From Tetramitus jugosus (taxonomy: Eukaryota; Heterolobosea; Eutetramitea; Acrasida; Vahlkampfiidae): a stretch of 64,000 nucleotides of DNA. How positions within the stretch are numbered: the first letter of the stretch is position 1; every line of letters begins with the position of its first letter. Both the position numbers and the translations under genes were made by a program. This document shows positions 39,290 through 47,969 of the stretch, one piece after another. The stretch lies in NCBI GenBank assembly GCA_937625935.1, contig OW569392.1:248001-312000 (forward strand), in the 5' to 3' direction. The notes beneath the pieces are model-generated. The model ran no database searches and was not told the DNA's origin. It was given only the letters and a program-made list of their open reading frames with translations.

Positions 39290-40678
39290 TTATGGAAGTG
39301 CGGCATAGTAGTTCTTTCTGTGTCTCAAGAACAAAACAGAAAGAACGGCCATGAATATGGCACATACTCCAATTGTGATAGGCAATGAGATCAATAGAAC
39401 AGTGTTCTCTGATCTCTTCTTGTTCAACAAGTGTTGCGTGCAATACGATGTAAAGTCATTGCCACAACGATCACACCAAGCTTTAACGGTCAAGCTACTC
39501 TTTGAGTTCATTTGACTCTTGAATTGATTCCAGGCACAACTAGCATTTGGGCACTTTCCTCCTAATGGATAAGCCACAAAATCTGCATTGTATCCCAATC
39601 GAATCACAACTTGCACACTATACTTGTTTGTTTCAGTATCTCTGTGCAACTCAAAAATCACCTGGGAACCATAGGGTGGAACACCTTGCAACTCCTCATG
39701 AGCACCGTCAATATCCAACGTTGCAAATATCGATTCAAGAGTAGAGTCATGAGCAGACATGTGAATGTACTTTGGAGATTTTTCTTTGGCAATCAACATT
39801 TCAAAAGAATCGAGCACTCTTTGAACCAATGGACCAGCACCCAAATTCTGTTGAATTTTTCTCGTAAATTTCTGATAATTGACCAAATTACCCAATTTTT
39901 GAATCTTTGACCATGTTTCCTGATTCGTCAACTCACTTAAATTCAACAAATTGTGACTCTTTTGAACCATTAACACATCATACACCCAATAATAATCTCT
40001 AAAGTCTCCAATCTTCACACCAGTCACATTGGCCACAAGTTGCATCATGGGATCCTGTTCTTTTTGCAATTGTAAGAAATCCTTGCTCACATACAGATTA
40101 CTCAATCGATCATCAATCGTAGGACACCTCTCAAACCCTCTCAACAAAATATCTTCATGTTCAGGTATCGTATGAACAGGAACTAATGAAATATCACCAT
40201 TCAATGATGGTTGTTTGGACAAGTCATTGTTCAATCCTGTTCCATTAGGAAACAATCCTTGACTCACTGCGTTCAATGAGATGATGGTTCGATCCACCGA
40301 CGTGCTCGTAAATTTGAACTGTTCGGAATCAAATTTTGTAAATGTAATACCGGAAATTTGATTCTCCGACTCGGGCAATAAATACCGCGAACGTAAATGC
40401 TGACCCATGGTAAAGCATTGAGAAATACCGAGACCAGTGAGTTGACCCTGAGCCAAACCTAATTTGGATGTCCAATTGATTGGATCCATGGGTAACTCTA
40501 CATCTGATATTGGTGTTCGATCACAGTGTCTACTAATGATGAACACTTGTTCAATGACTGATGATGCTTGGATAGTGTGGATGAAGAGGGTAGTTAGTAG
40601 TAGTGATAGGAGAAGGATGGTGGTGGTGGTGGTGGAGGAGGTTCGTGAGTGAAGATGGTGGAGGTGAGAGGGTGTCAT
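39290..40678 (-). CDS. membrane-bound histidine acid phosphatase
   Basis: These enzymes hydrolyse phosphomonoesters in lysosomes or at the cell surface. The frame reaches 40756, but that codon is TTG. ATG 40678 gives 462 residues with an immediate signal peptide (TILLLSLLLTTLFIHTIQA). The nucleophile motif at residues 50-56 reads RHCDRTP, with Cys where the family has Gly; the flanking Arg, His, Arg and Pro are kept. The proton-donor motif HDST is present (MSAHDSTLESIF). A Cys-rich juxtamembrane region (CPNASCAW, WCDRCGNDF) and one membrane helix near the C-terminus follow, as in ACP2-type enzymes. A short cytosolic tail ends it. Confidence 0.9.
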   Translation of the reverse strand: MTPSHLHHLHSRTSSTTTTTILLLSLLLTTLFIHTIQASSVIEQVFIISRHCDRTPISDVELPMDPINWTSKLGLAQGQLTGLGISQCFTMGQHLRSRYLLPESENQISGITFTKFDSEQFKFTSTSVDRTIISLNAVSQGLFPNGTGLNNDLSKQPSLNGDISLVPVHTIPEHEDILLRGFERCPTIDDRLSNLYVSKDFLQLQKEQDPMMQLVANVTGVKIGDFRDYYWVYDVLMVQKSHNLLNLSELTNQETWSKIQKLGNLVNYQKFTRKIQQNLGAGPLVQRVLDSFEMLIAKEKSPKYIHMSAHDSTLESIFATLDIDGAHEELQGVPPYGSQVIFELHRDTETNKYSVQVVIRLGYNADFVAYPLGGKCPNASCAWNQFKSQMNSKSSLTVKAWCDRCGNDFTSYCTQHLLNKKRSENTVLLISLPITIGVCAIFMAVLSVLFLRHRKNYYAALP

Positions 40679-40997
40679 TTGCTTTGATGCATTCGTTTTT
40701 TTTTCTGGTGTTGCTTTTTTCTTTTTGTTGTCGCGGGGAAAAATACGTGCATCCAAGAAACGTGTTTCATTCTCGAGAGGTTGATCCCCTCGAGAGATAA
40801 ATCAACAACACCATCCTCTGAATAAAACACGAACATGTTGAGCTTTAAAAATACTTGTTGGATCTCAAGAGCCACGGAAGATTCCAACTTTGGCAAATGG
40901 TATCGACAATGATGTCTGAAGCGGAGTAATCTTGTGACTGTCAAAAGACATTTGACATCAAAATCTGAAAAAAAACTGAGCAAACGACAAGTGCGGA
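40679..40997. promoter_or_regulatory. divergent intergenic region, acid phosphatase / RGS gene
   Basis: These 319 nt between two divergent ATGs should contain both promoters. There is a T-rich run at about 40695-40715 and the palindromic CTCGAGAG/CTCTCGAG pair at 40772-40796. No coding frame is supported. Confidence 0.4.
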
Positions 40998-42362
40998 ATG
41001 ACAGAGTTTGATATCCGAAACTACCAGTTTCTATTTGATCAGGTTCTGGCTGATCCTCTGGCGAGAGGGCAACTCAAAAAGTACATGCACAAGGAGCGGA
41101 ACAGTGAACTCTTTGATTTTTTTGAGTTGTGTGAGAGTTTACAACACAAAAAGTGGCCAACAAGCATTACGATAACAGATATAAACCAAGCCAAGACATT
41201 TGTAAAGCAAATGTATGATACCTTTATTGATCCAATGAGTTTTAGGCAGATCAATGTCGGATCTGACACACTCAAACGTGTGAGAGATGCAGTTCGAATG
41301 TTTTGTGAGGAAGCGGATGAGACTACCTTCGATCTGACTGTAGTGAATCAGCAGGATTCTGAGATTTTCGATGTTGTACTTCTAATTTTCAGACCTGCCT
41401 ATCTATCTGTGATGAATAGCTTAGAGAGGGACTCATTTGTTCGATTTGTTCGCAGCCCGGAATGGAAAAAGTTTGTAAAGGCCAAGTACAGGAGATTATC
41501 TGATCTGGAGCATATAGCAGTGCACAAGACTCAATTGAAACAAATATTGGTGACCATTCAAGACGAAGAAAGAAATTATATTTCAGCTAGGGACATTGAG
41601 ATGACAAGAAATGTGATGAGAGATGGTGTAGATTCGAAATTGATTGATAGCGTTGATTACAATCTCAAATATGTTCAATCCATGTTACTATTCTCTTGTA
41701 GCTTGAAGATTAGCGATCCAGCGTTAGAGAAAAAGTGTGGGCCTCTCGTCACATACAAACGAGTGGTAACTTACAATTGTCCTGCTAGAGATGTTCTGAC
41801 CGCGCTTCAATGCGGACTCTTGTCTGACTTTGTACTAGGGGAGATCAAATTTGATGATATCGAGCTCGTTAGAGCTAACAATGATACTTTGGAGCAGAGA
41901 GACAACACAAATGATGTATCGCTGAATTCTCTAGTATTCAAATATGATCATTTAATCCCATTGGTTGCCAAGAGAAGATCCATATTTTGTTTTTCAACAG
42001 TCTATGTACCCAAAGATGACACGTACTATGTCATTATTAAGCCAGGACCTCCCAAGGAGGCTACTCCTCCAAATGTTGTTCCCATGAGATTTTACTCTAG
42101 AGATACGTTCGAAGTCATTGACAACAATAGATCTAGGCACACTTCTGTCCTGTCTCTGTCTCTAGGAGGAAAGCTCGATGGTAATGCCTTGCTAGACTAT
42201 TTAGGAAAGAAGATTCAAATTGCCACACACAGAGGAATTGTGCAGCGAACAGAGGCGGCTCTCGTGTCGTATATCGATCATATGCAACGGGCACCACTCA
42301 GAGATTCCAAAAGAGCTGTCGAGATTATGCAGATGAACAAAGATATTGGGGATTTGCTGTAG
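40998..42362 (+). CDS. RGS-domain protein with START-like C-terminal region
   Basis: RGS domains accelerate GTP hydrolysis by G-alpha subunits. The 454-residue protein starts at ATG 40998. The RGS domain covers about residues 8-160: LFDQVLADPLARGQLKKYM, FDFFELCESLQ, and the closing RDSFVRFVRSPEWKKFV. Residues 205-420 look like a START/Bet v1-type lipid pocket, with long strands (YKRVVTYNCPARDVLTAL and DTYYVIIKPGPP) and a final amphipathic helix. The RGS part is secure, the START part tentative. There are no membrane segments or introns. Confidence 0.82.
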   Translation: MTEFDIRNYQFLFDQVLADPLARGQLKKYMHKERNSELFDFFELCESLQHKKWPTSITITDINQAKTFVKQMYDTFIDPMSFRQINVGSDTLKRVRDAVRMFCEEADETTFDLTVVNQQDSEIFDVVLLIFRPAYLSVMNSLERDSFVRFVRSPEWKKFVKAKYRRLSDLEHIAVHKTQLKQILVTIQDEERNYISARDIEMTRNVMRDGVDSKLIDSVDYNLKYVQSMLLFSCSLKISDPALEKKCGPLVTYKRVVTYNCPARDVLTALQCGLLSDFVLGEIKFDDIELVRANNDTLEQRDNTNDVSLNSLVFKYDHLIPLVAKRRSIFCFSTVYVPKDDTYYVIIKPGPPKEATPPNVVPMRFYSRDTFEVIDNNRSRHTSVLSLSLGGKLDGNALLDYLGKKIQIATHRGIVQRTEAALVSYIDHMQRAPLRDSKRAVEIMQMNKDIGDLL

Positions 42363-42446
42363 TCAGGCATCAGCAACCGTAATACAGCCAATCAGAAGGA
42401 AATTGTAGGAGTGTGATGTGTGAACATGCTTTTTCATGCAATTTTA

Positions 42447-43265
42447 TTATACAGTGGCTGATTTGAGAACGTACGATTCGAGTTTCTGCTCAAATCGTTC
42501 CTTTGTGGGAGTCCCTTGTTCTGCAGCCTTATGAGCACTCTCATAATCTTTCATTCCCTGTTCCTTCTCGCCCAACTTGAAATAAGCGAGTGCACGATGC
42601 TTGAGAATCGTAGATTTCATCGTTTCCATATTTGAGTCACTGAGAACCGATAGAGCTTTCGTTGCCAGTTGAACATTTTCTTGATACAAGCCCAATATTT
42701 CTTGAACTTCTAGCAGTTTCAAGTACGCACCAATCAACCTTGGATAATTATGGATGCACTTCTCAAACGATTCAATAGACAATTGCAAAGCAGACTCATC
42801 AAAGCTTGCCATCTCCTTGTAATACAATCCGAGCATATAACTACAGATGGGTCCATATTGAGCACTACGATCATTTCGATTGATCCAATTCTTGTTCAAT
42901 TCATTCACAATCACATTCCACTCACTCTGTGTCATTGGTTCTGACATGTCACCAGCCAAGCAAATGGTGGCGAAGAAACGGTACAGCATTTTGGCGAATT
43001 CCACATGTGAAGAATGAAATTCTCCCGAGAAGACATCGAATTGTTGGTTGATCCATTGTAAATAATCGGACAAAATTGCCCAATTAATCTCATCAGAAAC
43101 TCCTCGAGAGGTGTAGATATCGGATGATAGTACATCGGATCCTACGAGAACAAACACTTTTTCCAGTGCTTCAGTCTGTTCCTCTAAAGGATAATTAACA
43201 AGATCATAAGCATGATTAAGAATGGTTTCAAATATATTGCTGTTGGAACTTTGAAGGGTTGACAT
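42447..43265 (-). CDS. TPR-like helical protein
   Basis: The 272-residue protein starts at the ATG at 43265. The C-terminal half contains at least three helix-turn-helix units of TPR type: IESFEKCIHNYPRLIGAYLK, QENVQLATKALSVL, and HRALAYFKLGEKEQGMKDYE. The N-terminal half is helical without a recognisable motif. There is no signal peptide. It is probably a scaffold for a protein complex; no partner is evident. Confidence 0.7.
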   Translation of the reverse strand: MSTLQSSNSNIFETILNHAYDLVNYPLEEQTEALEKVFVLVGSDVLSSDIYTSRGVSDEINWAILSDYLQWINQQFDVFSGEFHSSHVEFAKMLYRFFATICLAGDMSEPMTQSEWNVIVNELNKNWINRNDRSAQYGPICSYMLGLYYKEMASFDESALQLSIESFEKCIHNYPRLIGAYLKLLEVQEILGLYQENVQLATKALSVLSDSNMETMKSTILKHRALAYFKLGEKEQGMKDYESAHKAAEQGTPTKERFEQKLESYVLKSATV

Positions 43266-43556
43266 GATTTTTGCGCGTTACTACCGGTATTCCAATGTGA
43301 TGTGTTATTCACGTGTTGTTGATGTTGTTTTGGATGGATCCAAGGATGTGTGGATTAGGAAAAGTTCTGTGTCACACAACGCGTTTACAGAAATAGCCAA
43401 TCAACCTGGTTACGAAGCCTCAAAATAGAATCTGTTCCTTCAAAAAAAAATGCACTTGATGCTTCAAGTTCGCGCAGTTCTTTACAAAGATCATCTACGA
43501 TTATGGATGAGTAGATCACCATCTGATCTGAAGATGTATTGACTACCTTCCAATTG

Positions 43557-44084
43557 TTAATCCTCTTTGGTCTTAAAGGTAATCAAAGGCTTGGCGTAGA
43601 TGGGTACAAAAACAACATGTTTGATGAAAATGATCACATTGATCAACACTGCCAAGAACAAAGTAATGATGAGAAACAGTCGAAAGAAGAAGTGATTATC
43701 CCTTTCCTTTTGATACTCACTGTTTTAGCTTCATGAACCAATCCAGTGCACATAGATTCCAAAAAGCGCACATACCGTATCATTCTCTCCCGTCAGATTG
43801 GTGTTAACTGTAGCTGCGAGTGGAGCTTTGGGAGCCAACAAGAAGAATAGGAACACAATTAGAGGTAGCAGAAAGCCAAAGCTACAACAGCAACTAATAG
43901 GAATGATATGGATTAGCTCGAACCATTTCTTAAGAAGAATCATGAGCACTACTTACACCTTCTTCCGTTTGGCATTGAGGAAACAAGCCATCACAAAAGC
44001 TATGGCAGAAATGCCAAGAGAAATGAAGAATATCAAGAGCCCCCATCCAATACCTAGCCTATTCATAACGCCTGATTGCACCAT
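43557..44084 (-). CDS. small three-helix membrane protein, three exons (hand-assembled)
   Basis: No single long frame covers this gene. Exons on the minus strand are 44084-43957, 43893-43776 and 43715-43557. Intron 1 (43894-43956, 63 nt) has donor GTAAGT, branch-like CTAAT and acceptor ATTAG. Intron 2 (43716-43775, 60 nt) has donor GTATGT and ends in AG. The joined frame gives 134 residues, from MVQSGVMNRLGIG to TFKTKED-stop. Three hydrophobic helices are at about 13-37, 46-62 and 93-115, with a KRKK patch after the first and an N-x-T site between the second and third. The family is unknown. The second acceptor is the least certain junction. Confidence 0.65.
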
Positions 44085-44124
44085 AGTTTAGATTTTGTTG
44101 CGCAAAATTTGTTTCGAACCAACT

Positions 44125-44130
44125 AAAAAA
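44125..44130 (-). terminator. Pol III terminator of 5S rRNA
   Basis: Six T on the minus strand follow the last base of the 5S gene directly. Confidence 0.8.
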
Positions 44131-44249
44131 GCCTACATTACTGAGGGTTCTCGAGTAGTCTCCTATCTCAATACTAACTCAGCCAGATGGTGCTTAACTT
44201 CTCTATTCGAAATGGGAAGAGGTGGTTCCACCATTGTATGAACGTAGAC
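44131..44249 (-). rRNA. 5S ribosomal RNA
   Basis: The 119-nt minus-strand sequence aligns along its length with eukaryotic 5S rRNA. The ends pair (GTCTAC with GTAGGC). The internal promoter region is kept: GTTAAGCACC as box A region, then TTAGTATTGAGATAGGAGAC matching the TTAGTACTTGGATGGGAGAC type. The Pol III terminator abuts. It lies 47 nt from the start of the three-helix membrane gene and is a single copy in this window, fitting a dispersed 5S arrangement. Confidence 0.9.
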
Positions 44250-44416
44250 ACTCTACTATAGAAATTGCCCTATTTCTGATCTGTTTGCAAGACGCTATGG
44301 ACTTCCATAGGGGCTGCTTGATTAGACTGGTATTGACAACTTGCATCTTCTGAAGATGCAATGAAGAATGGAGAAGATGAACAATAGAAAACGTTTGCAC
44401 TTTTTTACTTTACATT
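44250..44416. other. gene-free stretch with two perfect hairpins
   Basis: Between the 5S 5' end and the stop of the next gene there are two inverted repeats. CTATGG/CCATAG is at 44295-44310 with a 4-nt loop. TTGCATCTTC/GAAGATGCAA is at 44341-44361 with a 1-nt centre. They may be 3' UTR structure of the surface-protein gene, a small RNA or chance. Confidence 0.5.
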
Positions 44417-45034
44417 TTAGAACAAGTAAGCCAAAAGAGCGAGCAACAAGACACCCACACTCACAGTCATTTGAGTGGCTCCGTTTGCGCAAGTTGGGCA
44501 TGCAGTACATCCAAGCTTGGAGCTACCATATGGTGTTGCTACACAGTCAAGAGTGAGAGTCACAACTCCTGAACACTTGCTGCACCACTCGTCAGAACAA
44601 GAAGTCAAAGTCATTTCTCCGTCCTTGTTACAAACATGCTTGTAATACTTTCCTGCAGTCTTTGATTGAACACATGAGCTAGAAATGCTTCCAGTGTATC
44701 GTTGGCTCTTGATTGCTCCGTCACACTGTTCATTGGCGTATGATGTAGTAGTCCAATAGTAGTAGCTCGTGTTGCTCACGTACAATTGAAGCTCACTAAC
44801 ACCTGTTGAACATGTAGCGATCGAACTTTGGAAATCTCCTGGAGGGAATTCAGATGTAGTGCAGTTGGTTGTTCCGACTCCGCTGCAACTACCGGCGTTT
44901 ACCTCTTCATACCAGAGTGATTTTGGATCTTTGGTGCCACCGCAGACTTTTCCTTCGTAAGTTCTTTCAAGTCTTCCATAACAGTTGACGTAGGTGACTA
45001 AGAGCAGCAATGCCAGTATGATGAGAATCTTCAT
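44417..45034 (-). CDS. secreted Cys-rich surface protein, probably GPI-anchored (paralogue A)
   Basis: The 205-residue protein has a cleavable signal peptide (MKILIILALLLLVTYVNC). It has about 18 cysteines with N-x-T/S sites and a short hydrophobic C-terminus (MTVSVGVLLLALLAYLF) after a small-residue stretch, the pattern of a GPI attachment signal. It is clearly paralogous to the gene at 45982-46587. The central block YYKHVCNKDGEMTLTSCSD is nearly identical in both, and the cysteine spacing is shared. Paralogue A has an extra CTACPTCANG segment before the tail. It is probably a cell-surface protein; the ligand is unknown. Confidence 0.82.
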   Translation of the reverse strand: MKILIILALLLLVTYVNCYGRLERTYEGKVCGGTKDPKSLWYEEVNAGSCSGVGTTNCTTSEFPPGDFQSSIATCSTGVSELQLYVSNTSYYYWTTTSYANEQCDGAIKSQRYTGSISSSCVQSKTAGKYYKHVCNKDGEMTLTSCSDEWCSKCSGVVTLTLDCVATPYGSSKLGCTACPTCANGATQMTVSVGVLLLALLAYLF

Positions 45035-45981
45035 GTTAATGTAGAGTGAATTGTGTTATTGTTTCTTAGTTAGCTTTGAGTTTCAAACTCGTACGCAATC
45101 CTCGAACAGTTATGTGGGGCAGAGAGGTACGTTGTGGCAAGAGTTCTCGTGTGAACATTACTCTACCCATCATCTGTCCAATAACACTCTGGTCAACCAA
45201 CGGAGACGAGAACTCTCGTGTCAAGAGCTATGCACAAAAAAGGAATGCGCGACCGAATCGAATTTGAAGGTCGCGGAAAATTGACGCTTCGATCGCTTCG
45301 ATTGGCACAAATGAGAAAATTCAAATCTCAATGTGGTTGGTGTGGATTTTGTTGGGGGATGTATATCCAGTCTTGTGTTCCATCACTCGTTCCAGAATGA
45401 TGATAACGTGAGGTTTATTAAAGCTTTAATAGATAAGTGCACTCATTTGTAGTTCGGTGGATATCTGTCTCACCGGACACCAAAGTTCTACAGTCTCGCC
45501 CTCGATGTGCAAGAATGTCCAGAATACGTTACTCAACTAATTGATTTCCGATTTTCTTGTATCACACTCAAAAGGTAGAACCGTTGTGAAGTTGTATGAG
45601 GAGAATTCCGGTTACTTGATACATGACTGATCTTCCCATATTAATGGTTAGTTTTCCATTTATGAATTTCATGTTAGACAATTTTTGATCTGAATGGTCA
45701 GTGGTACACGCTGTAAATGTCGGTTGGCAGATTTCTTAATCGCGTTTCAACAAGTACTTGTTACGCAATTTTTACACATTCCCTCTCAGGAGCTTGTACT
45801 AGAGGGTTCAGCTGACGTAGTTGTTTACAGTATTGTGAACAGACAAGCATCAACTTGCTTTCAACCATCGAACATACGAGATAAGATACATCTTTCTCCC
45901 AACTGCACAAATGGGTCTTGATTCATCAACAAAGTAGTGTTTTATTCTAAGCATTCATCTTGAAAGCATCGTTCTTTAGTT
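45035..45981. other. 947-nt gene-free spacer between tandem paralogues
   Basis: I see no supported gene. The longest frames (77 codons or fewer) have no family signature and do not resemble the flanking paralogues, so there is no obvious third copy. No tRNA-like B box in a foldable context was found. It presumably includes the promoter of paralogue A and the 3' UTR of paralogue B. Confidence 0.45.
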
Positions 45982-46587
45982 TTAGAATAAGAAGCACAAA
46001 AGAGCTGTCAGCAAAACTCCAACACTCAATGTCATCTGAGTGGCTCCGCTTCCAGCAGTACATCCCAACATGGTACTTCCCATAAATGTCTCGAAACACC
46101 CATTGGGTGGTGTCACAACCCCTGAACACTTAGTGCAATAATAATCAGAACAGGAAGTCAATGTCATTTCTCCATCCTTGTTACAAACATGGCGGTAATA
46201 CACTCCTGTAGTCTTAGTAGGAATGCAGCTGTTGCTTATACTTGAAATGTAACGTAGCGTTTTGATTACTCCATCGCATTGCTGACCAGTGTAATCAATG
46301 GAGGTAAAGTACGCGGTGGTATTCCCGGCAAGAGGTGGAAGTTCATTAGGGCTTCTAGCACAAATTGTATATTTGCTTTGATAGTCCCCTGGAACTCGTT
46401 CTGAAGTGGTGCAATTAGTTTCAGTCACTACATTGCAAGAGAGAGAGTTCATATCTTCGTACCGGAGCTCTCTTGGACCTCTACCAGATGTACAAGAACG
46501 ACCAGCATAAGTTACTTCAAGATATCCAACACAGTGCACATAGGTGATGAAGAGGAGAAGAAATGATAGAATAATTGTTAATCTCAT
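45982..46587 (-). CDS. secreted Cys-rich surface protein, probably GPI-anchored (paralogue B)
   Basis: The 201-residue protein starts at the ATG at 46587, with signal peptide MRLTIILSFLLLFITYVHC. The cysteine framework is the same as in paralogue A, with shared blocks NCTTSE, QQCDGVIK versus EQCDGAIK, and VYYRHVCNKDGEMTLTSCSD. The hydrophobic tail MTLSVGVLLTALLCFLF fits a GPI signal. Outside the cysteine core identity is moderate, so the duplication is not recent. The downstream half is better conserved than the upstream half, which suggests faster change of the exposed part. Confidence 0.82.
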   Translation of the reverse strand: MRLTIILSFLLLFITYVHCVGYLEVTYAGRSCTSGRGPRELRYEDMNSLSCNVVTETNCTTSERVPGDYQSKYTICARSPNELPPLAGNTTAYFTSIDYTGQQCDGVIKTLRYISSISNSCIPTKTTGVYYRHVCNKDGEMTLTSCSDYYCTKCSGVVTPPNGCFETFMGSTMLGCTAGSGATQMTLSVGVLLTALLCFLF

Positions 46588-46856
46588 GATACTGTTTTTT
46601 CAATTGTTTGTTGGGTGAAACAGAACAAACGTCAGCTCTTCAAAATCCTTGGTCAACCATCGGGCTGAATCGCACATACTTCAAAGTTGAGGTTGGAAGC
46701 TGTGGTTCGGAAGAATTCAGACATCCTTCTTAGGTAATGCCTAACCGATAACACAAAGCTCGAAATCGGGAAAGGTGTTCGTCACTCCGTTGAAATGTTG
46801 GACAAGAAAATACTTAATTACACAATTTTACATTTACATGGTCGTGCTCCAATCTC

Positions 46857-47789
46857 TTACCACAAGAAACCAGAGACTCTAGCATTCATCAGTTCAGATT
46901 GGTACACTTTCTGTCCCTTGTTGCTACCTGCTGCTCCAGCAACCACCAACAATGGCATCAAATGCTCTGCCTTGTTCACAGGATGTGCCTCGTGACTCTT
47001 TGGCATATTCGCCCATTCCACCAATTTTTTTTCTCTGTCTTCTTGTGATGGACTGATGCAAGCTTCAGTCAACGCTTCATCAAACTCTGCACCATATACC
47101 TTTCTTGATCCACCGCCACTAAAGAAAATGGACATGTTGTGAAAAGATAAGCCACTACCAACAATGGCCACTCCTTCATCTCTCAACGGTTCCAGAGCTT
47201 TACCCATACGAATGTGTAGAGCTGGATCCTGAGACGACAAAACACTCATTTGAACAATAGGGATATCAGCATCGGGCACCATGAGCTTCAACGGAACAAA
47301 AACTCCGTGATCCCATCCACGTTTATCATCTAGCTTTGGAGAAAATCCAGCTTGCTTTAATAAATCAAAAGTTCTCTGGGCAATCAAAGGCTCACCTGGA
47401 GCAGGATACTTGATATTGTAGGACTCTTTTGGAAAACCATAGTAATCATAGTACAGGTCATGCTTGGAGTTGCTTGAGATGGTTGGTTGAGATGTTTCCC
47501 AATGAGCAGTCACCAACAGAATGGCCTTTGGTTTATTGTTCGATGAGAACAAGAGCTTTGGAGCTTGTTTGGAGAGAAATTGGGTCAGAGAGGCATGTGA
47601 GGGATCACCTAGGATGGGTAATGGACCACCACCATGAGGAACAAATAGAGCAGGTGCGCGTTGCATTGTTTTTGATCTGTTGGTTGTTAGTTGTTGTTTC
47701 GTTATAGGTTTTGTTGTTGTTGATCGATGGTGCAAGCTAAAAAGCTCTCGAACAGCCTGTCTAATGGTGGGAATTGCGCCGACGGGCAT
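46857..47789 (-). CDS. extradiol ring-cleavage dioxygenase (LigB / DOPA-dioxygenase type)
   Basis: This non-haem-iron family opens catechol rings (4,5-DOPA dioxygenase, YgiD). The open frame from ATG 47789 gives 310 residues. The family proper starts near an internal Met at 47666 (MQRAPALFVPHGGGP). The 41 residues before it are basic and could be a mitochondrial presequence. Metal-ligand blocks are visible: PHGGGP, LLVTAHWET, GWDHGVFVPLKLM and GSGLSFHN. The substrate in an amoeba is uncertain, with catechols or DOPA-like phenols the expectation. It lies 180 nt downstream of the receptor kinase on the same strand. Confidence 0.9.
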   Translation of the reverse strand: MPVGAIPTIRQAVRELFSLHHRSTTTKPITKQQLTTNRSKTMQRAPALFVPHGGGPLPILGDPSHASLTQFLSKQAPKLLFSSNNKPKAILLVTAHWETSQPTISSNSKHDLYYDYYGFPKESYNIKYPAPGEPLIAQRTFDLLKQAGFSPKLDDKRGWDHGVFVPLKLMVPDADIPIVQMSVLSSQDPALHIRMGKALEPLRDEGVAIVGSGLSFHNMSIFFSGGGSRKVYGAEFDEALTEACISPSQEDREKKLVEWANMPKSHEAHPVNKAEHLMPLLVVAGAAGSNKGQKVYQSELMNARVSGFLW

Positions 47790-47969
47790 TTCTCAGGAAC
47801 AACTAGAAGAAAAGAACGTCGGTGAATTCTTTATGGAGGAAGGGATGAATGGACGTCCAATTGTTCTTTTGGTGGTGTAGAGCTGATAATACCATAGTAC
47901 AGATGTTCGATGATTGCATATATTCTCGATATTTCTGAAGAATGTTTACGATTATGTCTTGGCGTTTTC

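Noticed and set aside
45420-45520. Possible tRNA in the spacer between surface-protein paralogues
   Set aside because: A GTTCGG-like B-box resemblance is present, but no acceptor or anticodon stem can be folded around it.
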